Below, one piece after another: positions 32,231 to 42,319 of a stretch of DNA of 64,000 nt. Source of the DNA: Salegentibacter sediminis (GTDB lineage: Bacteria > Bacteroidota > Bacteroidia > Flavobacteriales > Flavobacteriaceae). The translations under genes and the position numbers were made by a program. Location of the stretch: the NCBI RefSeq assembly GCF_002078605.1, contig NZ_MSJR01000008.1, positions 1 to 64,000 on the forward strand, given 5' to 3'. Below the pieces are notes generated by a model that was not told where the DNA came from, ran no database searches, and saw nothing but the letters and a program-made list of their open reading frames with translations. Numbering within the stretch: the first letter of the stretch is position 1; every line of letters starts with the position of its first letter.

Positions 32231-34828
32231 ATGAAATCTGCTTACTATTTTTTTATTCTAATTTTCCTGTGGAGCTTTAACCTTGCTGCGCAACGAAATA
32301 TCCAAACCATAAATTCTGCCTGGGAGTTTTCTTCAGAAAAAAATGAAAAAACCGAGATGGTAAATATTCCGCATACCTGGAATGCCGAAGATGCTTTTCG
32401 CGATGGCAAGGAATATTTCCGCGGAAAGGGAACTTACAAAAAATCACTTTTTGTTCCACAGGAATGGCAACAAAAACAGGCCTTTTTAAAATTTGAAGGT
32501 AGCAATCAAATCACCACTGTGTATATTAATGAGGAAAAAGTAGGCGAACATCGCGGCGGCTATACGGGTTTTGTTTTCGATATTTCTGAAGCATTAAATT
32601 ATGGAGAAGCAAACCAGCTACGAATTGAGGTTGATAATGCGCACAATACCGATATCCCCCCGCTGGATGCCGATTTCAATTTCTACGGCGGAATTTATCG
32701 CGATCTACAACTTATTCTCGCTAACCAAATCCACTTTGAACTCGAAAATGAAGCCACCGGGAATATGCTTATTAAAACCCCTGATGTTTCTGCTGAAAAT
32801 GCAAAGCTTAGTTTTGAAACCAAAATCGTAAATCATTCTAAAGCTTCTAAAAATCTCCAGGTAAGTGTAGATATTTTTAATCCCGGAAAACAGAAAATCG
32901 AAACTTTAACCAAACAGGTTCAGCTCTCACCGGCTGAAACTAGATCGGTTAATTTCAGCAAAGAAATTACTAATCCTGAATTATGGTCGCCAGATTCTCC
33001 AAAATTATATGAAGCGGTAGCAAAGATTTCTGAAGAGAATTCCGAAGAAATTTTAGATGAAATAGATTCCAAATTCGGACTGCGGTGGTTTGAAGTGAGC
33101 ACCGAAAAAGGCTTCGTTTTAAACGGGAAACCTATAAAACTTATTGGTGCTAACCGCCATCAGGATTTTAAAAGTTTAGGCAATGCATTGCCAAACAAAA
33201 TCCATAAATCAGATTATAAAACCATTAAGGAAATGGGCGCCAACGTGATTCGTACCGCTCATTATCCGCAGGATCCTGAGGTTTATAAAATTTGCGACGA
33301 ACTTGGGTTATTGGTATGGACCGAAGTACCGGTTATCAACGATGTCACCGATAGCGATGCTTACCACGAGGTTTCGCTTAAAATGCAGCGCGAGCAGATC
33401 CTTCAGTTTTATAATCATCCTTCCATAGTAATGTGGGGACTAATGAATGAGATATTTATCAGGCTGGTTTTTAATAACCAAATGACTGAAGAGGAAAAAG
33501 AAGCCAAAATAAAAACTACGGTAGAACTGGCTAAAAAGCTGGAGAAAGAAACCAAAAAACTCGACCCAGATCGTTTAAGTGTACTGGCTTTGCACGAAAA
33601 CGAATTATACAACGAATCTGGCATTGCCGATATCCCCGATGTAATTGGCTGGAATCTTTATTTTGGCTGGTATTCTCCAGGCCTTGAAAGTTTTGGAGAA
33701 TTTTTAGATGAACAACACAAACGATACCCAAATCGGCCTTTATTTATTTCGGAATACGGTCCCGGTGCCGATTCCAGGATCCAGACTGATGAGCCGAAAC
33801 CCTGGGATTATTCTGAAGCTTACCAGCTGAAATTGCACCGCAGTTATATAAACCAGGTGCAGGAACGCGATTATGTATTTGGAATGACCGCCTGGAATTT
33901 CGCCGATTTCGGTTCATCTTTCCGGCAGGATTCCCGGCCTTATATCAACCAGAAAGGTTTGGTGAATATGGACCGTAGTAAAAAAGATATCTATCATTAT
34001 TACCAGGCGAGGTTACTGGAAGAGCCTATTATCCATATCGCCGGAAAAAATTATGAAAAGCGATATCCCAAAGATGAAAATGATAGCTTAAGAATCAATG
34101 TATTTTCAAATGCTGAAGAAGTAAAATTGAAAGTAGGTGATTCTGAATTCACTTCGCAGGTTAAAGATGGCATCGCAATTTTCAAACTTTCGCTTCCGGA
34201 AGGAAACCATGAGTTAATTGCAACAGATGGCACAGTTTCACATTCCCGGGAAATTAAAGTAAAATTCAGAAAAAATCTTGTTGCGAAAATTAATCAAAAT
34301 GCGATACTGGTAAATGTAGGCACTCACGTGAATTTCATCGATGAAACAACCGGCGAAACCTGGGTTAGCGATCAGGAATATAAAGAAGGAGGCTTTGGGT
34401 ATGGTGGTGGCAATGTTTACCAGAAAAACTTCAGTAAATTCCAGGGAACTGCCTCAGATATTCAAGGCACCGAAAACGATCCGTTATTTCAAACTATGCG
34501 GGAAGGCATCGTGGCTTACAAATTCGATGTAGAAAAAGGGAAATACCGCATCACTCTTCTTTTTACTGAACCTGAATACAATGCTTCCGAAGAAAATATT
34601 TATAACCTGAGTGAAGTTGAGAAAAAGAAGATAACAAATTTAAGAAGTTTCGATATAGAAATTAATGGAAAAACACTTTCCAGAGACCTTAACCTGGCCC
34701 GGGATTATGGCAGACTTCAAGCTGTGGAGATTTCATATGAAATAAAAACCGGTGCAGGGATTGAGATTGAATTCGAAGAGAATTCGGGAAAAGCATTGTT
34801 ATCGGGAATTAAATTAGAGAAATTGTAA
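32231..34828 (+). CDS. Glycoside hydrolase family 2 enzyme with malectin-like domain
   Basis: An 865-residue secreted GH2 enzyme, beta-galactosidase-like by overall similarity. After the signal peptide (to about 21) come the sugar-binding domain ('NAEDAFRDGKEYFRGKGTY'), the immunoglobulin-like domain, and the TIM barrel with 'TAHYPQDPEVY', acid/base Glu407 in 'MWGLMNE' and nucleophile Glu508 in 'FISEYGPG'. A C-terminal malectin-like domain (about 690-860, 'VNVGTHVNFIDETTGETW') probably binds carbohydrate. Substrate could be beta-galactoside, beta-glucuronide or another; the sequence does not decide. It converges with the GH3 end of the PUL operon. Confidence 0.85.
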   Translation: MKSAYYFFILIFLWSFNLAAQRNIQTINSAWEFSSEKNEKTEMVNIPHTWNAEDAFRDGKEYFRGKGTYKKSLFVPQEWQQKQAFLKFEGSNQITTVYINEEKVGEHRGGYTGFVFDISEALNYGEANQLRIEVDNAHNTDIPPLDADFNFYGGIYRDLQLILANQIHFELENEATGNMLIKTPDVSAENAKLSFETKIVNHSKASKNLQVSVDIFNPGKQKIETLTKQVQLSPAETRSVNFSKEITNPELWSPDSPKLYEAVAKISEENSEEILDEIDSKFGLRWFEVSTEKGFVLNGKPIKLIGANRHQDFKSLGNALPNKIHKSDYKTIKEMGANVIRTAHYPQDPEVYKICDELGLLVWTEVPVINDVTDSDAYHEVSLKMQREQILQFYNHPSIVMWGLMNEIFIRLVFNNQMTEEEKEAKIKTTVELAKKLEKETKKLDPDRLSVLALHENELYNESGIADIPDVIGWNLYFGWYSPGLESFGEFLDEQHKRYPNRPLFISEYGPGADSRIQTDEPKPWDYSEAYQLKLHRSYINQVQERDYVFGMTAWNFADFGSSFRQDSRPYINQKGLVNMDRSKKDIYHYYQARLLEEPIIHIAGKNYEKRYPKDENDSLRINVFSNAEEVKLKVGDSEFTSQVKDGIAIFKLSLPEGNHELIATDGTVSHSREIKVKFRKNLVAKINQNAILVNVGTHVNFIDETTGETWVSDQEYKEGGFGYGGGNVYQKNFSKFQGTASDIQGTENDPLFQTMREGIVAYKFDVEKGKYRITLLFTEPEYNASEENIYNLSEVEKKKITNLRSFDIEINGKTLSRDLNLARDYGRLQAVEISYEIKTGAGIEIEFEENSGKALLSGIKLEKL

Positions 34829-34845
34829 TAAGTATTTTTAAAGCG

Positions 34846-34878
34846 CTTTAAAATAAAAAATCCCGCCGAAGCGGGATT
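34846..34878 (-). terminator. Terminator of the PUL operon, after the GH3 gene
   Basis: AATCCCGC (34859-34866) pairs with GCGGGATT (34871-34878) around a CGAA loop. The minus strand then runs into T residues. It lies just beyond the GH3 stop. Confidence 0.85.
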
Positions 34879-34927
34879 AGTAAGCCCCAGGACAGTAGGG
34901 TGTCCCCGGGTTGTACATCAATAAAAA

Positions 34928-37201
34928 CTACTCCTCTACAGTAAAAGTTCCTGTAAATTCGTGATCTGAACTTCCGGCAACGAAAAACTCGAATTCGCCG
35001 GGTTCTACAACAAATTCTAAATCTGCATTATAAAATTTCAGGTCTTCAACGGTAAGCTCAAAACTCACTTCTTTGGTTTCACCTTTCTTTAATCTTATCT
35101 TTTTAAACGCCTTCAACTCCTTCATTGGCGGCGTAATACTTCTCACCTTATCGTGAATATACAACTGCACTACTTCTTCCCCATCAAAATCACCGGTATT
35201 GGTAAGCGTAGTGGTAATGGTAATACTGCCATTTTTGCTTAATTTATCACTACTTGCTTTTGTCTCACCGTATTCAAAATCGGTGTACGAAAGTCCGTAA
35301 CCAAATGGCAATTGTGGAGTATTTTCCACATCTAAATAATTAGACTTGAATTTCTGGAATTCAGATGGTGATGCCGCTGGTCTACCGGTGGTTTTCATTC
35401 GGTAGTAAATTGGAATTTGCCCAACATTTCTTGGCCAGGTAGCAGTTAACTTTCCTGAAGGATTATAATCTCCAAAAAGAACATCGGCTATCGCATTTCC
35501 GGCTTCTACACCCGGATGCCAAACCTGCAAGATACTCACTGGCAATTCCATTTCTTCTGAAATCACCAACGGACGGCCACTCATCAATACTAAAACCACA
35601 GGTTTCCCGGTTTTTACGAGTTCCCTAATCAATTTCTTCTGACTCTCAGGAATATTTAAATTGGTACGGCTGGCAGCTTCCCCGCTCATTTCGGTTGCTT
35701 CTCCAACCACAGCAACAATTACATCTGCATCTTTAGAAACCTGTAAAGCTTCTTCCATCATGGCTTCAGGAGTTTCTTCAGAAATCTCGATACGCGGACC
35801 AAAAACATTTACATTTTTAGCAAAGGTAGTATCGTTACTAATATTGGCTCCCTTCGCGTAGGAGATTTCAGCATTTGGAGCTACATTTTTTATTCCTTCC
35901 ATCACCGGAACTGAAAGCTGAGGATTCCCGGTTGGCGCCCATGTTCCAAGCATATTGTTTTTATTATTTGCCAATGGGCCAACCAATGCGATTTTTGCAT
36001 CTTTAGCTAAAGGCAGTGTATTTTCATGCTTTTTCAAAAGCACAAAAGAACGTTTTGCTGCCTTCCTCGCTACTGCCCTATTTTCTTCGGAAAGAATATC
36101 TTTTTCTGGCCTGCTTTCATCTGAATATAAATATGGATCGTCTAAAAGCCCCAGTTTATGTTTTGCTTCAAGAATTCTACGAGCCGCTTTAGTGATCTGT
36201 TCTTCGGAAACTTTACCTTCTTCTACAGATTTTTTAAGGGTGGTTAAAAATCCTTCTCCAACCATATCCATATCAAGGCCCGCGTTTATGGCCAAAGCCG
36301 AAACATCCTGCAGGTCTCCCATTCCGTGGGCGATCATTTCATTTACCGAAGTATAATCTGAAACAACAAAACCTTCAAACCCCCAACGCTCGCGAAGCAA
36401 ATCGGTAATTAACCATTTATTCCCTGAAGCAGGAACCCCGTGAATATCGTTAAAAGAAGTCATTGCGCTGGCAACACCTGCGTCTACTGCTGCTTTATAA
36501 GGTGGCAAATATTCATTAAACATTTTCAATTTACTCATATCTACCGAATTGTAATCCCGGCCGGCCTCAGATGCTCCATAAAGCGCTAAATGCTTTACGG
36601 TAGCGATCATTGTATTGGGCGCAGTAAAATCATCTCCCTGGTAACCTTCTACCATCGCTTTTGCAACCTGTGAACCCAGGTAAGGATCTTCCCCGGCACC
36701 TTCAGCAATACGACCCCAACGAGGATCACGAGCTATATCTACCATTGGTGAGAAATTCCAGTTAATCCCATCAGCTGTGGCTTCTTTTGCTGCAATTTGG
36801 GCAGTTTCTTTTATCAAATCCATATCCCAGCTGGAAGAAAGTCCCAACGGAATTGGAAATGTAGTTTTATATCCATGAATAACATCAGAGCCAATTAACA
36901 ACGGAATTCCAAGTCGGGAATTCTCTACTGCAAGTTTTTGCGCCTGTCTTACTTTTTCGGGGCTGGAAACACCAAATATACCCCCAACACTTCCTTCTTT
37001 AATTTTGGTTTCTACGCCTTCACTTACTACAGATCCTGTAGCCACGCCGCCACCGGGAGTAAGTAGGTTAAGCTGGCCAATCTTTTCTTCCAGCGTCATT
37101 TTTTCCAGAATTTCTTCTACTTCCGGAATTTGGCTTTGTGCCTGCAGCACCAAGGTTCCTGCGAGAAGGAATAGGCTAATCGACAAATAAATCTTTCTCA
37201 T
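34928..37201 (-). CDS. bglX: GH3 beta-glucosidase
   Basis: A 757-residue periplasmic exo-acting beta-glucosidase with a signal peptide ending near 'LVLQAQ'. It is full length: the N-terminal barrel holds 'PRWGRIAEGAGEDPYL', the KHLALYG motif (near 200) and the nucleophile Asp282 in 'VVSDYTSV'. The second domain holds 'LVLMSGRPL' and the fibronectin-III-like C-terminal domain follows from about 640. It is the last gene of the minus-strand PUL. Related GH3 enzymes next to GH144 genes in other Bacteroidota split sophorose and short beta-1,2-glucans to glucose, which fits here but is not shown. Confidence 0.9.
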   Translation of the reverse strand: MRKIYLSISLFLLAGTLVLQAQSQIPEVEEILEKMTLEEKIGQLNLLTPGGGVATGSVVSEGVETKIKEGSVGGIFGVSSPEKVRQAQKLAVENSRLGIPLLIGSDVIHGYKTTFPIPLGLSSSWDMDLIKETAQIAAKEATADGINWNFSPMVDIARDPRWGRIAEGAGEDPYLGSQVAKAMVEGYQGDDFTAPNTMIATVKHLALYGASEAGRDYNSVDMSKLKMFNEYLPPYKAAVDAGVASAMTSFNDIHGVPASGNKWLITDLLRERWGFEGFVVSDYTSVNEMIAHGMGDLQDVSALAINAGLDMDMVGEGFLTTLKKSVEEGKVSEEQITKAARRILEAKHKLGLLDDPYLYSDESRPEKDILSEENRAVARKAAKRSFVLLKKHENTLPLAKDAKIALVGPLANNKNNMLGTWAPTGNPQLSVPVMEGIKNVAPNAEISYAKGANISNDTTFAKNVNVFGPRIEISEETPEAMMEEALQVSKDADVIVAVVGEATEMSGEAASRTNLNIPESQKKLIRELVKTGKPVVLVLMSGRPLVISEEMELPVSILQVWHPGVEAGNAIADVLFGDYNPSGKLTATWPRNVGQIPIYYRMKTTGRPAASPSEFQKFKSNYLDVENTPQLPFGYGLSYTDFEYGETKASSDKLSKNGSITITTTLTNTGDFDGEEVVQLYIHDKVRSITPPMKELKAFKKIRLKKGETKEVSFELTVEDLKFYNADLEFVVEPGEFEFFVAGSSDHEFTGTFTVEE

Positions 37202-37231
37202 TTCTATTGGTTTAATTAATTCACAAATTTT

Positions 37232-39040
37232 TTATTCTACATATATAACTTCAGATCGCTCTGAAATCCCATTTTCATTAAAAGCTTCAATCTGAAAGTA
37301 ATATTCAGTATCCCGATCCAGGTTTCGCATAAAATGTTCATTTTTATCATAAATTAACCAGGCGTGGTATAATTTATCAGGAGCAATACCCCAGCGAATA
37401 TTATAGCCCTGGGCTCCCTTTACTGCTTTCCAGCTGAAAGATGCATCTCTTCGGTCTTCCTCGCGAGAAACTTCGAGGCTTTTTACCCTTGCAGGTTTCT
37501 TGCCAAAACCTTTCCCAAAAACCCTAATTTCAGATAAAGCCAGGTTATTCCCCGGAACTTCAATATTATTATAGCGCACGTATTGTGCCTTTACAGGCTG
37601 GTTAAGGGTTAAATAGGCATTCGGCGTATCTTCAAAGCTCTTACTTCTATCTACAATGGTTTTCCAGTTTTCACCATCTTCTGAAACTTCTAAGGTATAC
37701 CGGTGTCGTAAACCTTCGGTACGGGTATAAATACCAGATTCCTCATCGTGAAAATTCAGTTGAAAAGCATAAATCTTTCCTGGAGAAAGCATCTCGATCT
37801 CAACCCACTGTTTATCATCGTTGGCTTGAGCAACCCAAAAAGATTTTGGACTTTCATCGGTTAATAGTTTTGAGATAATTTCACCTTCACTATTCTTTTC
37901 CAATGGCATTTCGGTAATATCAAAATCACCATCTGTGGCAGTGCTTTTTCTTACCTGCATTTTTGAAGAGGAAACCGTTGTTTTTCCTTTATAGGAAAGC
38001 AACATCCAGCCATTGTGCAGCCCTGCTTTTGTAGGATGATCTGGACCGTACAAAGGATAATCGCCATAACTTGTAATGGTATACATTAGTCCTTCGTCAT
38101 CAAAATAAGTGGGAAACATAGCCAGCCTGCGTTCCCAATGAGAATTAGAAGCCAGGGCCATGGTGGCAAAATGCCAGTATTGTCCGTTGGTTTGTTGCAT
38201 AGTAATTCCGTGGCCGGCACCATTGGTGAATCCGCCCGGCTTGAAACTCATGGGATTGTTTTTCATGTATTTAAAAGGACCAAGTGGCGTTTCACCTACG
38301 TAAGCGGCATCGGCATAAACATTAAATTGTGTTCCGGGTGCTGCATATTGTAAATAGTATTTTCCATCGTGCTTTGTCATTGAAGCACCTTCCATATATC
38401 CTTCCTTTAAGGTGGGATGGTAATTATTCTCCCCAAAACGTTCCCAGCCGTGTTCTTCTTCTACCAGATTAATAAGTTCCTTTTCAACTCCCGTTTCAAG
38501 AAAACGATCGTCTTTGTCGAGCATTTTAACCTTAAGTGGGTGTACATTGGAGGAACCCCAATACAAATAGGTTTTCCCGTCATCATCAATGAATAATTCG
38601 GAATCCTGAATATTATTAGAAATTGAAGCTGTTGGAGTCCATTCACCACTTTTAGGATCATCGCTGTAAAGAATGCTTCCGTAACCTGCGGGGTCACCGG
38701 CAAAATAAACTAGTGAATCCTTATAATTAAAAGCGGTTGGTGCGTTGGAACCTTCAAAAAACCATTGTTTTGGTTTTATAAATTCCCAATTGATCAAATC
38801 TTTAGAATGCCAATACCCAAAAGAACGGGTAACAAACATATAATATTCGCCCTGAAATTCAATTACGGCAGGATCGGCACCCGAACGATAGGAAATATTC
38901 TTACTGGAATTATAAACCATATAGGTATAATCAATATCCAGGGGATTGATATAGGTTTCGGGCACTACTTCCTGTGCATTTAAAATTGCACCAAAAAGTA
39001 TGGCGGTAATTGTAAATAACTTCTTGAAATTTTTCATCAT
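37232..39040 (-). CDS. GH43-like hydrolase with discoidin and FN3 domains
   Basis: A 602-residue secreted protein, signal peptide ending near 'LNAQ'. The five-bladed GH43 propeller holds the likely general base Asp56 in 'SGADPAVI', the pKa-modifying Asp near 146 in 'QDSELFIDDDGK' and the acid Glu near 219 in 'GYMEGAS'. An F5/8 type C (discoidin) carbohydrate-binding domain (about 380-520) and a fibronectin-III domain (about 525-602) follow. Such enzymes usually act on arabinosides or xylosides, sometimes galactosides. The activity is not decided by sequence. It lies 30 bases upstream of the GH3 gene in the operon. Confidence 0.78.
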   Translation of the reverse strand: MMKNFKKLFTITAILFGAILNAQEVVPETYINPLDIDYTYMVYNSSKNISYRSGADPAVIEFQGEYYMFVTRSFGYWHSKDLINWEFIKPKQWFFEGSNAPTAFNYKDSLVYFAGDPAGYGSILYSDDPKSGEWTPTASISNNIQDSELFIDDDGKTYLYWGSSNVHPLKVKMLDKDDRFLETGVEKELINLVEEEHGWERFGENNYHPTLKEGYMEGASMTKHDGKYYLQYAAPGTQFNVYADAAYVGETPLGPFKYMKNNPMSFKPGGFTNGAGHGITMQQTNGQYWHFATMALASNSHWERRLAMFPTYFDDEGLMYTITSYGDYPLYGPDHPTKAGLHNGWMLLSYKGKTTVSSSKMQVRKSTATDGDFDITEMPLEKNSEGEIISKLLTDESPKSFWVAQANDDKQWVEIEMLSPGKIYAFQLNFHDEESGIYTRTEGLRHRYTLEVSEDGENWKTIVDRSKSFEDTPNAYLTLNQPVKAQYVRYNNIEVPGNNLALSEIRVFGKGFGKKPARVKSLEVSREEDRRDASFSWKAVKGAQGYNIRWGIAPDKLYHAWLIYDKNEHFMRNLDRDTEYYFQIEAFNENGISERSEVIYVE

Positions 39041-39060
39041 TTCTTTTTTATACTACTTCC

Positions 39061-39858
39061 TTATTCTTCTTTTTTATGAGAGAATAACCACGGCAATAAA
39101 TTAGGTTCTGCAAAGGCTGAATCCCAACTATTATGATTGTCTTCCGGATATAAAGAAAGCTTGGCATTCCCACCGTAGTGATTAATAGACCGGGCCATAG
39201 CCTCAGAATATTTTGGAAGTACTACGTCATCTTTTTTTCCGTGGAAAAGCCAAATATTGAAACCTTCAGGATATTCTTTAGCTATTTCAGGATTTGCACC
39301 GCCGCAAATAGCGAAGGCTGCTGCAAACATTTCAGGCTTTTTATAGATGATCTCGAAGGTTCCCATTCCTCCCATTGATAGTCCGCCAACATAGACTCGA
39401 TCTTTATTGACGTAGCTCTTTGAAGTCATTTCATCCATAAGCCCCATGACTAATTGTAGCGATTTGGTAGCAGGTTTTTCATTCATAAAGTCGAATTGAA
39501 AAGGAACCGTATCACGCTTTACCTCCACCTTTGCCCAATAGTCCTCTTTTGGTGCCTGCGGAAAAATAACTATGGCTGGAAATTCTTCCTGATTTTTCAA
39601 AAACAAATCACTACCGTGGGTTAATTGTGACTGGTTATTGTTACCTCTTTCTCCGGCACCGTGCAGAAACAAAACCACAGGATATTCCTTTTCTTCAGAA
39701 AAATTCTTCGGAAAAAGAATACGGTAATTTAGGGTATCAGAATTTTTAATAAAATGTTCTTTTTTAAAGGCTTCATTCTCCTGTGCTTCTACTGAAAGTG
39801 GCACAATGAGTAAAATAAACAGTAAAACCGCTAAGACGTTTAAAAATCGCTTTTTCAT
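39061..39858 (-). CDS. Secreted alpha/beta-hydrolase esterase (CE1/phospholipase-like)
   Basis: A 265-residue serine hydrolase with a signal peptide ending near 'SVEAQ'. The oxyanion motif is 'FLHGAGERGNN' (64-74) and the nucleophile Ser161 lies in 'GLSMGGMGTFE'. The Asp and His follow in 'LFHGKKDDVVLPKYS' and 'DNHNSWDSA'. It probably removes acyl decorations from the PUL's glycan in the periplasm, but the substrate is unknown. It is a separate gene from the esterase at 31307, with a different sequence. A small hairpin at 39877-39908 separates it from the metallophosphoesterase gene upstream. Confidence 0.8.
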   Translation of the reverse strand: MKKRFLNVLAVLLFILLIVPLSVEAQENEAFKKEHFIKNSDTLNYRILFPKNFSEEKEYPVVLFLHGAGERGNNNQSQLTHGSDLFLKNQEEFPAIVIFPQAPKEDYWAKVEVKRDTVPFQFDFMNEKPATKSLQLVMGLMDEMTSKSYVNKDRVYVGGLSMGGMGTFEIIYKKPEMFAAAFAICGGANPEIAKEYPEGFNIWLFHGKKDDVVLPKYSEAMARSINHYGGNAKLSLYPEDNHNSWDSAFAEPNLLPWLFSHKKEE

Positions 39859-39912
39859 ATTTTATTCATTTTTATAAACCTCACAGGCTTTTGAAATCTA
39901 TGAGGTTTGGTG

Positions 39913-40911
39913 TTATTTAAACAATACATTTTTAAAAGTGAAATCATTTGCTTTCTCCTTTTTAAACTCGTCAAGCCAGGGCGAGTAGGTTTTCACTTCA
40001 ATTCTTTGATTTTCGGGATTGACTTTAATAATTCTTAAAAAACCATTTCCACCATTTTCCGAGCCTTCCACCCCTTTTTGATAATTGGCAAGCATCTGGT
40101 AAACCTTATTCCCATTTTTACCTTCGCTTATTAAAGTTCCAACGCCAGATTTAAGAATATGCCCTGAAAACACCATTGAAATATTTTCGTGTTTTTTAAT
40201 TAGTTTTTCCCAAAGTTGAGCGCCGTTATTTGGAGTTTCTTCACCGGTATCTTTACCTATTCCATAATTCTCAGGCAGCCACCAATCCTCACCATCGTGC
40301 AGTGTGCTATCTTCATAAACATAAGCGTGAGTGACAATGATGAAATTATGCTCCGGATATTTTGCGATCATTTTATCTGCCCAGGCTATTGTTTTATTAC
40401 GTGGGCCAAATTCTAATGAAAGCACCATCCATTTTTGTTTGCCAATAGTAAATTCACTTAATAAATTATCTATTTTCCCTTCCGGAAACGTGGTTTTAAG
40501 ATTAGCAAAATCACTAGCAGTAAAGTAGGCGTTAGCTAAAGAAGTATTCCTGGTGTCAGCAAATTTCCCGCTTTCACTTCCCATATCGTGATTTCCCAAA
40601 GCAAAAGAATAAGGTAACTTCCCCTTAATTATATGAAAGCCTTTTTTAGCAATATCCCATTCTTTCCCGTTGTTATTCTGGGTAATATCACCAACATGCA
40701 ACGCGAAAGAAAATCTATCTTTATTATTTGCTAACCAACGCATTTGGTGTAGGTAGATTTCTGGATATTCTTCAACATAAGTTTGGGTATCGGGCAGCAC
40801 TACAAATTCAAAAGACTTTTGTTGAGACAATGAAGAACCTGTAATCATTACTGCGACAAGTATCAAAATAAAACTCCGAATACCTTTAAAATATGTTAGC
40901 TCGTAATTCAT
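39913..40911 (-). CDS. Secreted calcineurin-like metallophosphoesterase
   Basis: A 332-residue metal-dependent phosphoesterase with a signal-like N-terminus, ending near 'SSLSQQ'. Metal-site motifs are 'VLPDTQTYV' (the usual D-x-H replaced by D-x-Q), 'HVGDITQNN', 'ALGNHDMG' and 'VTHAY', followed by 'VFSGHIL'. The D-x-Q change is shared by other secreted bacterial members. It lies between the GH144 and esterase genes in the operon, so it may remove phosphate or phosphoglycerol-type groups from the glycan, which is inference. Confidence 0.82.
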   Translation of the reverse strand: MNYELTYFKGIRSFILILVAVMITGSSLSQQKSFEFVVLPDTQTYVEEYPEIYLHQMRWLANNKDRFSFALHVGDITQNNNGKEWDIAKKGFHIIKGKLPYSFALGNHDMGSESGKFADTRNTSLANAYFTASDFANLKTTFPEGKIDNLLSEFTIGKQKWMVLSLEFGPRNKTIAWADKMIAKYPEHNFIIVTHAYVYEDSTLHDGEDWWLPENYGIGKDTGEETPNNGAQLWEKLIKKHENISMVFSGHILKSGVGTLISEGKNGNKVYQMLANYQKGVEGSENGGNGFLRIIKVNPENQRIEVKTYSPWLDEFKKEKANDFTFKNVLFK

Positions 40912-40916
40912 ATAAA

Positions 40917-42293
40917 TTAATCAGCAGTATTAAACCCTAATTTTTCGAGACCGTTTTGTACTTCGGGAGCGCCCATAAATAGATCCCAAATTAACCCAGA
41001 TCTGTAATTTTCTATCATCACCACTTGTGGTCCCTGGTCTATAGCCAGGTATTTTGGAGCTACCCAATCTTCACCTTCAAGGCTAAAAGCATCGTAAAAA
41101 CCGGCAGGTCCCCAAAGCAATTCATTTTGATCTTCGAAGAAATAACGCATTGCATTCAATGAAAGTTCCGGCGTGTAAGGGATAGAACTAATCGCCGCAG
41201 TTGGGGAAACAACTCCCCGATCGGTATCTGGAGAATGAGCTGTGTAGCCTATACCGTCGTTTTCATTTCGGGTATAACTAGCTGTTAGTCCCCATGAATT
41301 TTCATTATAAGTTTCAAAATCATTTGGATTTTCCTGGGTATACTCATAGTTAATTCGGGTATGATTTACATTCAAATCCCAGTAATTCGCATACTTATCT
41401 TCAAGTCCTTTTGGGTTTAATCCTAAATAAGAATAATGTGCCCAAAAAAGCGGCCCGGCTTTATCACCCCGGGTGTTATGTTTTAGAATTAACGGAATTC
41501 CGTATGCTTCTTTATCGCTTACAATATCGCCGCTACGAGCCCAACCATCGTGATAAGCTTTAGCATCGATAGCGTGGTCTGGAGAAGAAGCAGCCATAAC
41601 GTAAGTGATCAAACATTCGTTGTAACCTTCTATCATAAAATCCATTTCCCACTGATAATCTGGCGACCAGTGCCAGTAAAGTCCGTTTTTATTATTGGTA
41701 TACCATTGCCATTCTATGCCTTTCCAAAGCTCATCGTATTTAGCAGCTACTGCTTGTTCTTCTTCGTTTCCATTTTTCAAATATTCACGAACTACAATAA
41801 AGCCCTGGGCTAAAAATGAAGTTTCCACAAGATCTCCTCCATTATCTTTATCGCTGAAAGCCTGAACTTCACCGGTTTCTCCATTTAGCCAATGGGGCCA
41901 TACCCCGTGAAATCTTGGAGCATTATCTAAAAAATCAGCGATCTTATCTAAGCGGGCAACAGCCGAATCACGCTCAATCCATTTCCGTTCCATTCCGGAA
42001 ACTATAGCCATAAGCCCGAATCCCGATCCTCCTGTGGTTACCACGTGGGAATCATTTTTTGGATATTCGCCATCTGGATGATAGCGTTCTCGTGCCATTC
42101 CCGAATTTGGCTCGGCATAATCCCAGAAATATTTAAGGGTTTGCTTTTGAACCGTATCTAATAACGCTTCCCTGGAAAGAGACGAGGTTTCAGTTTTTTC
42201 TAATTCCTGCTCCTCCTTATTTGATTCGTTCTTACAGCTAAAAAGCACGACACCAATAAGGAGAAAGCTTAGAATTGATTTATAGTTAGTCAT
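40917..42293 (-). CDS. GH144-type endo-beta-1,2-glucanase, copy 1 (lipoprotein)
   Basis: A 458-residue lipoprotein (lipobox 'VVLFSC', Cys20) of the family once labelled putative glucoamylase and now GH144, whose studied members are endo-beta-1,2-glucanases with an (alpha/alpha)6 barrel. Shared motifs are 'QTLKYFWDYAEPNSGMARER', 'TGGSGFGLMAIVSGMER', 'WHWSPDYQWEMDF' and 'YLAIDQGPQVVMIENYRSGL'. It is clearly paralogous to the next gene. The two may differ in location or chain-length choice. Activity rests on the family alone. Confidence 0.77.
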   Translation of the reverse strand: MTNYKSILSFLLIGVVLFSCKNESNKEEQELEKTETSSLSREALLDTVQKQTLKYFWDYAEPNSGMARERYHPDGEYPKNDSHVVTTGGSGFGLMAIVSGMERKWIERDSAVARLDKIADFLDNAPRFHGVWPHWLNGETGEVQAFSDKDNGGDLVETSFLAQGFIVVREYLKNGNEEEQAVAAKYDELWKGIEWQWYTNNKNGLYWHWSPDYQWEMDFMIEGYNECLITYVMAASSPDHAIDAKAYHDGWARSGDIVSDKEAYGIPLILKHNTRGDKAGPLFWAHYSYLGLNPKGLEDKYANYWDLNVNHTRINYEYTQENPNDFETYNENSWGLTASYTRNENDGIGYTAHSPDTDRGVVSPTAAISSIPYTPELSLNAMRYFFEDQNELLWGPAGFYDAFSLEGEDWVAPKYLAIDQGPQVVMIENYRSGLIWDLFMGAPEVQNGLEKLGFNTAD

Positions 42294-42319
42294 TATTGTA
42301 TAATTTTTAATTTTCGGAA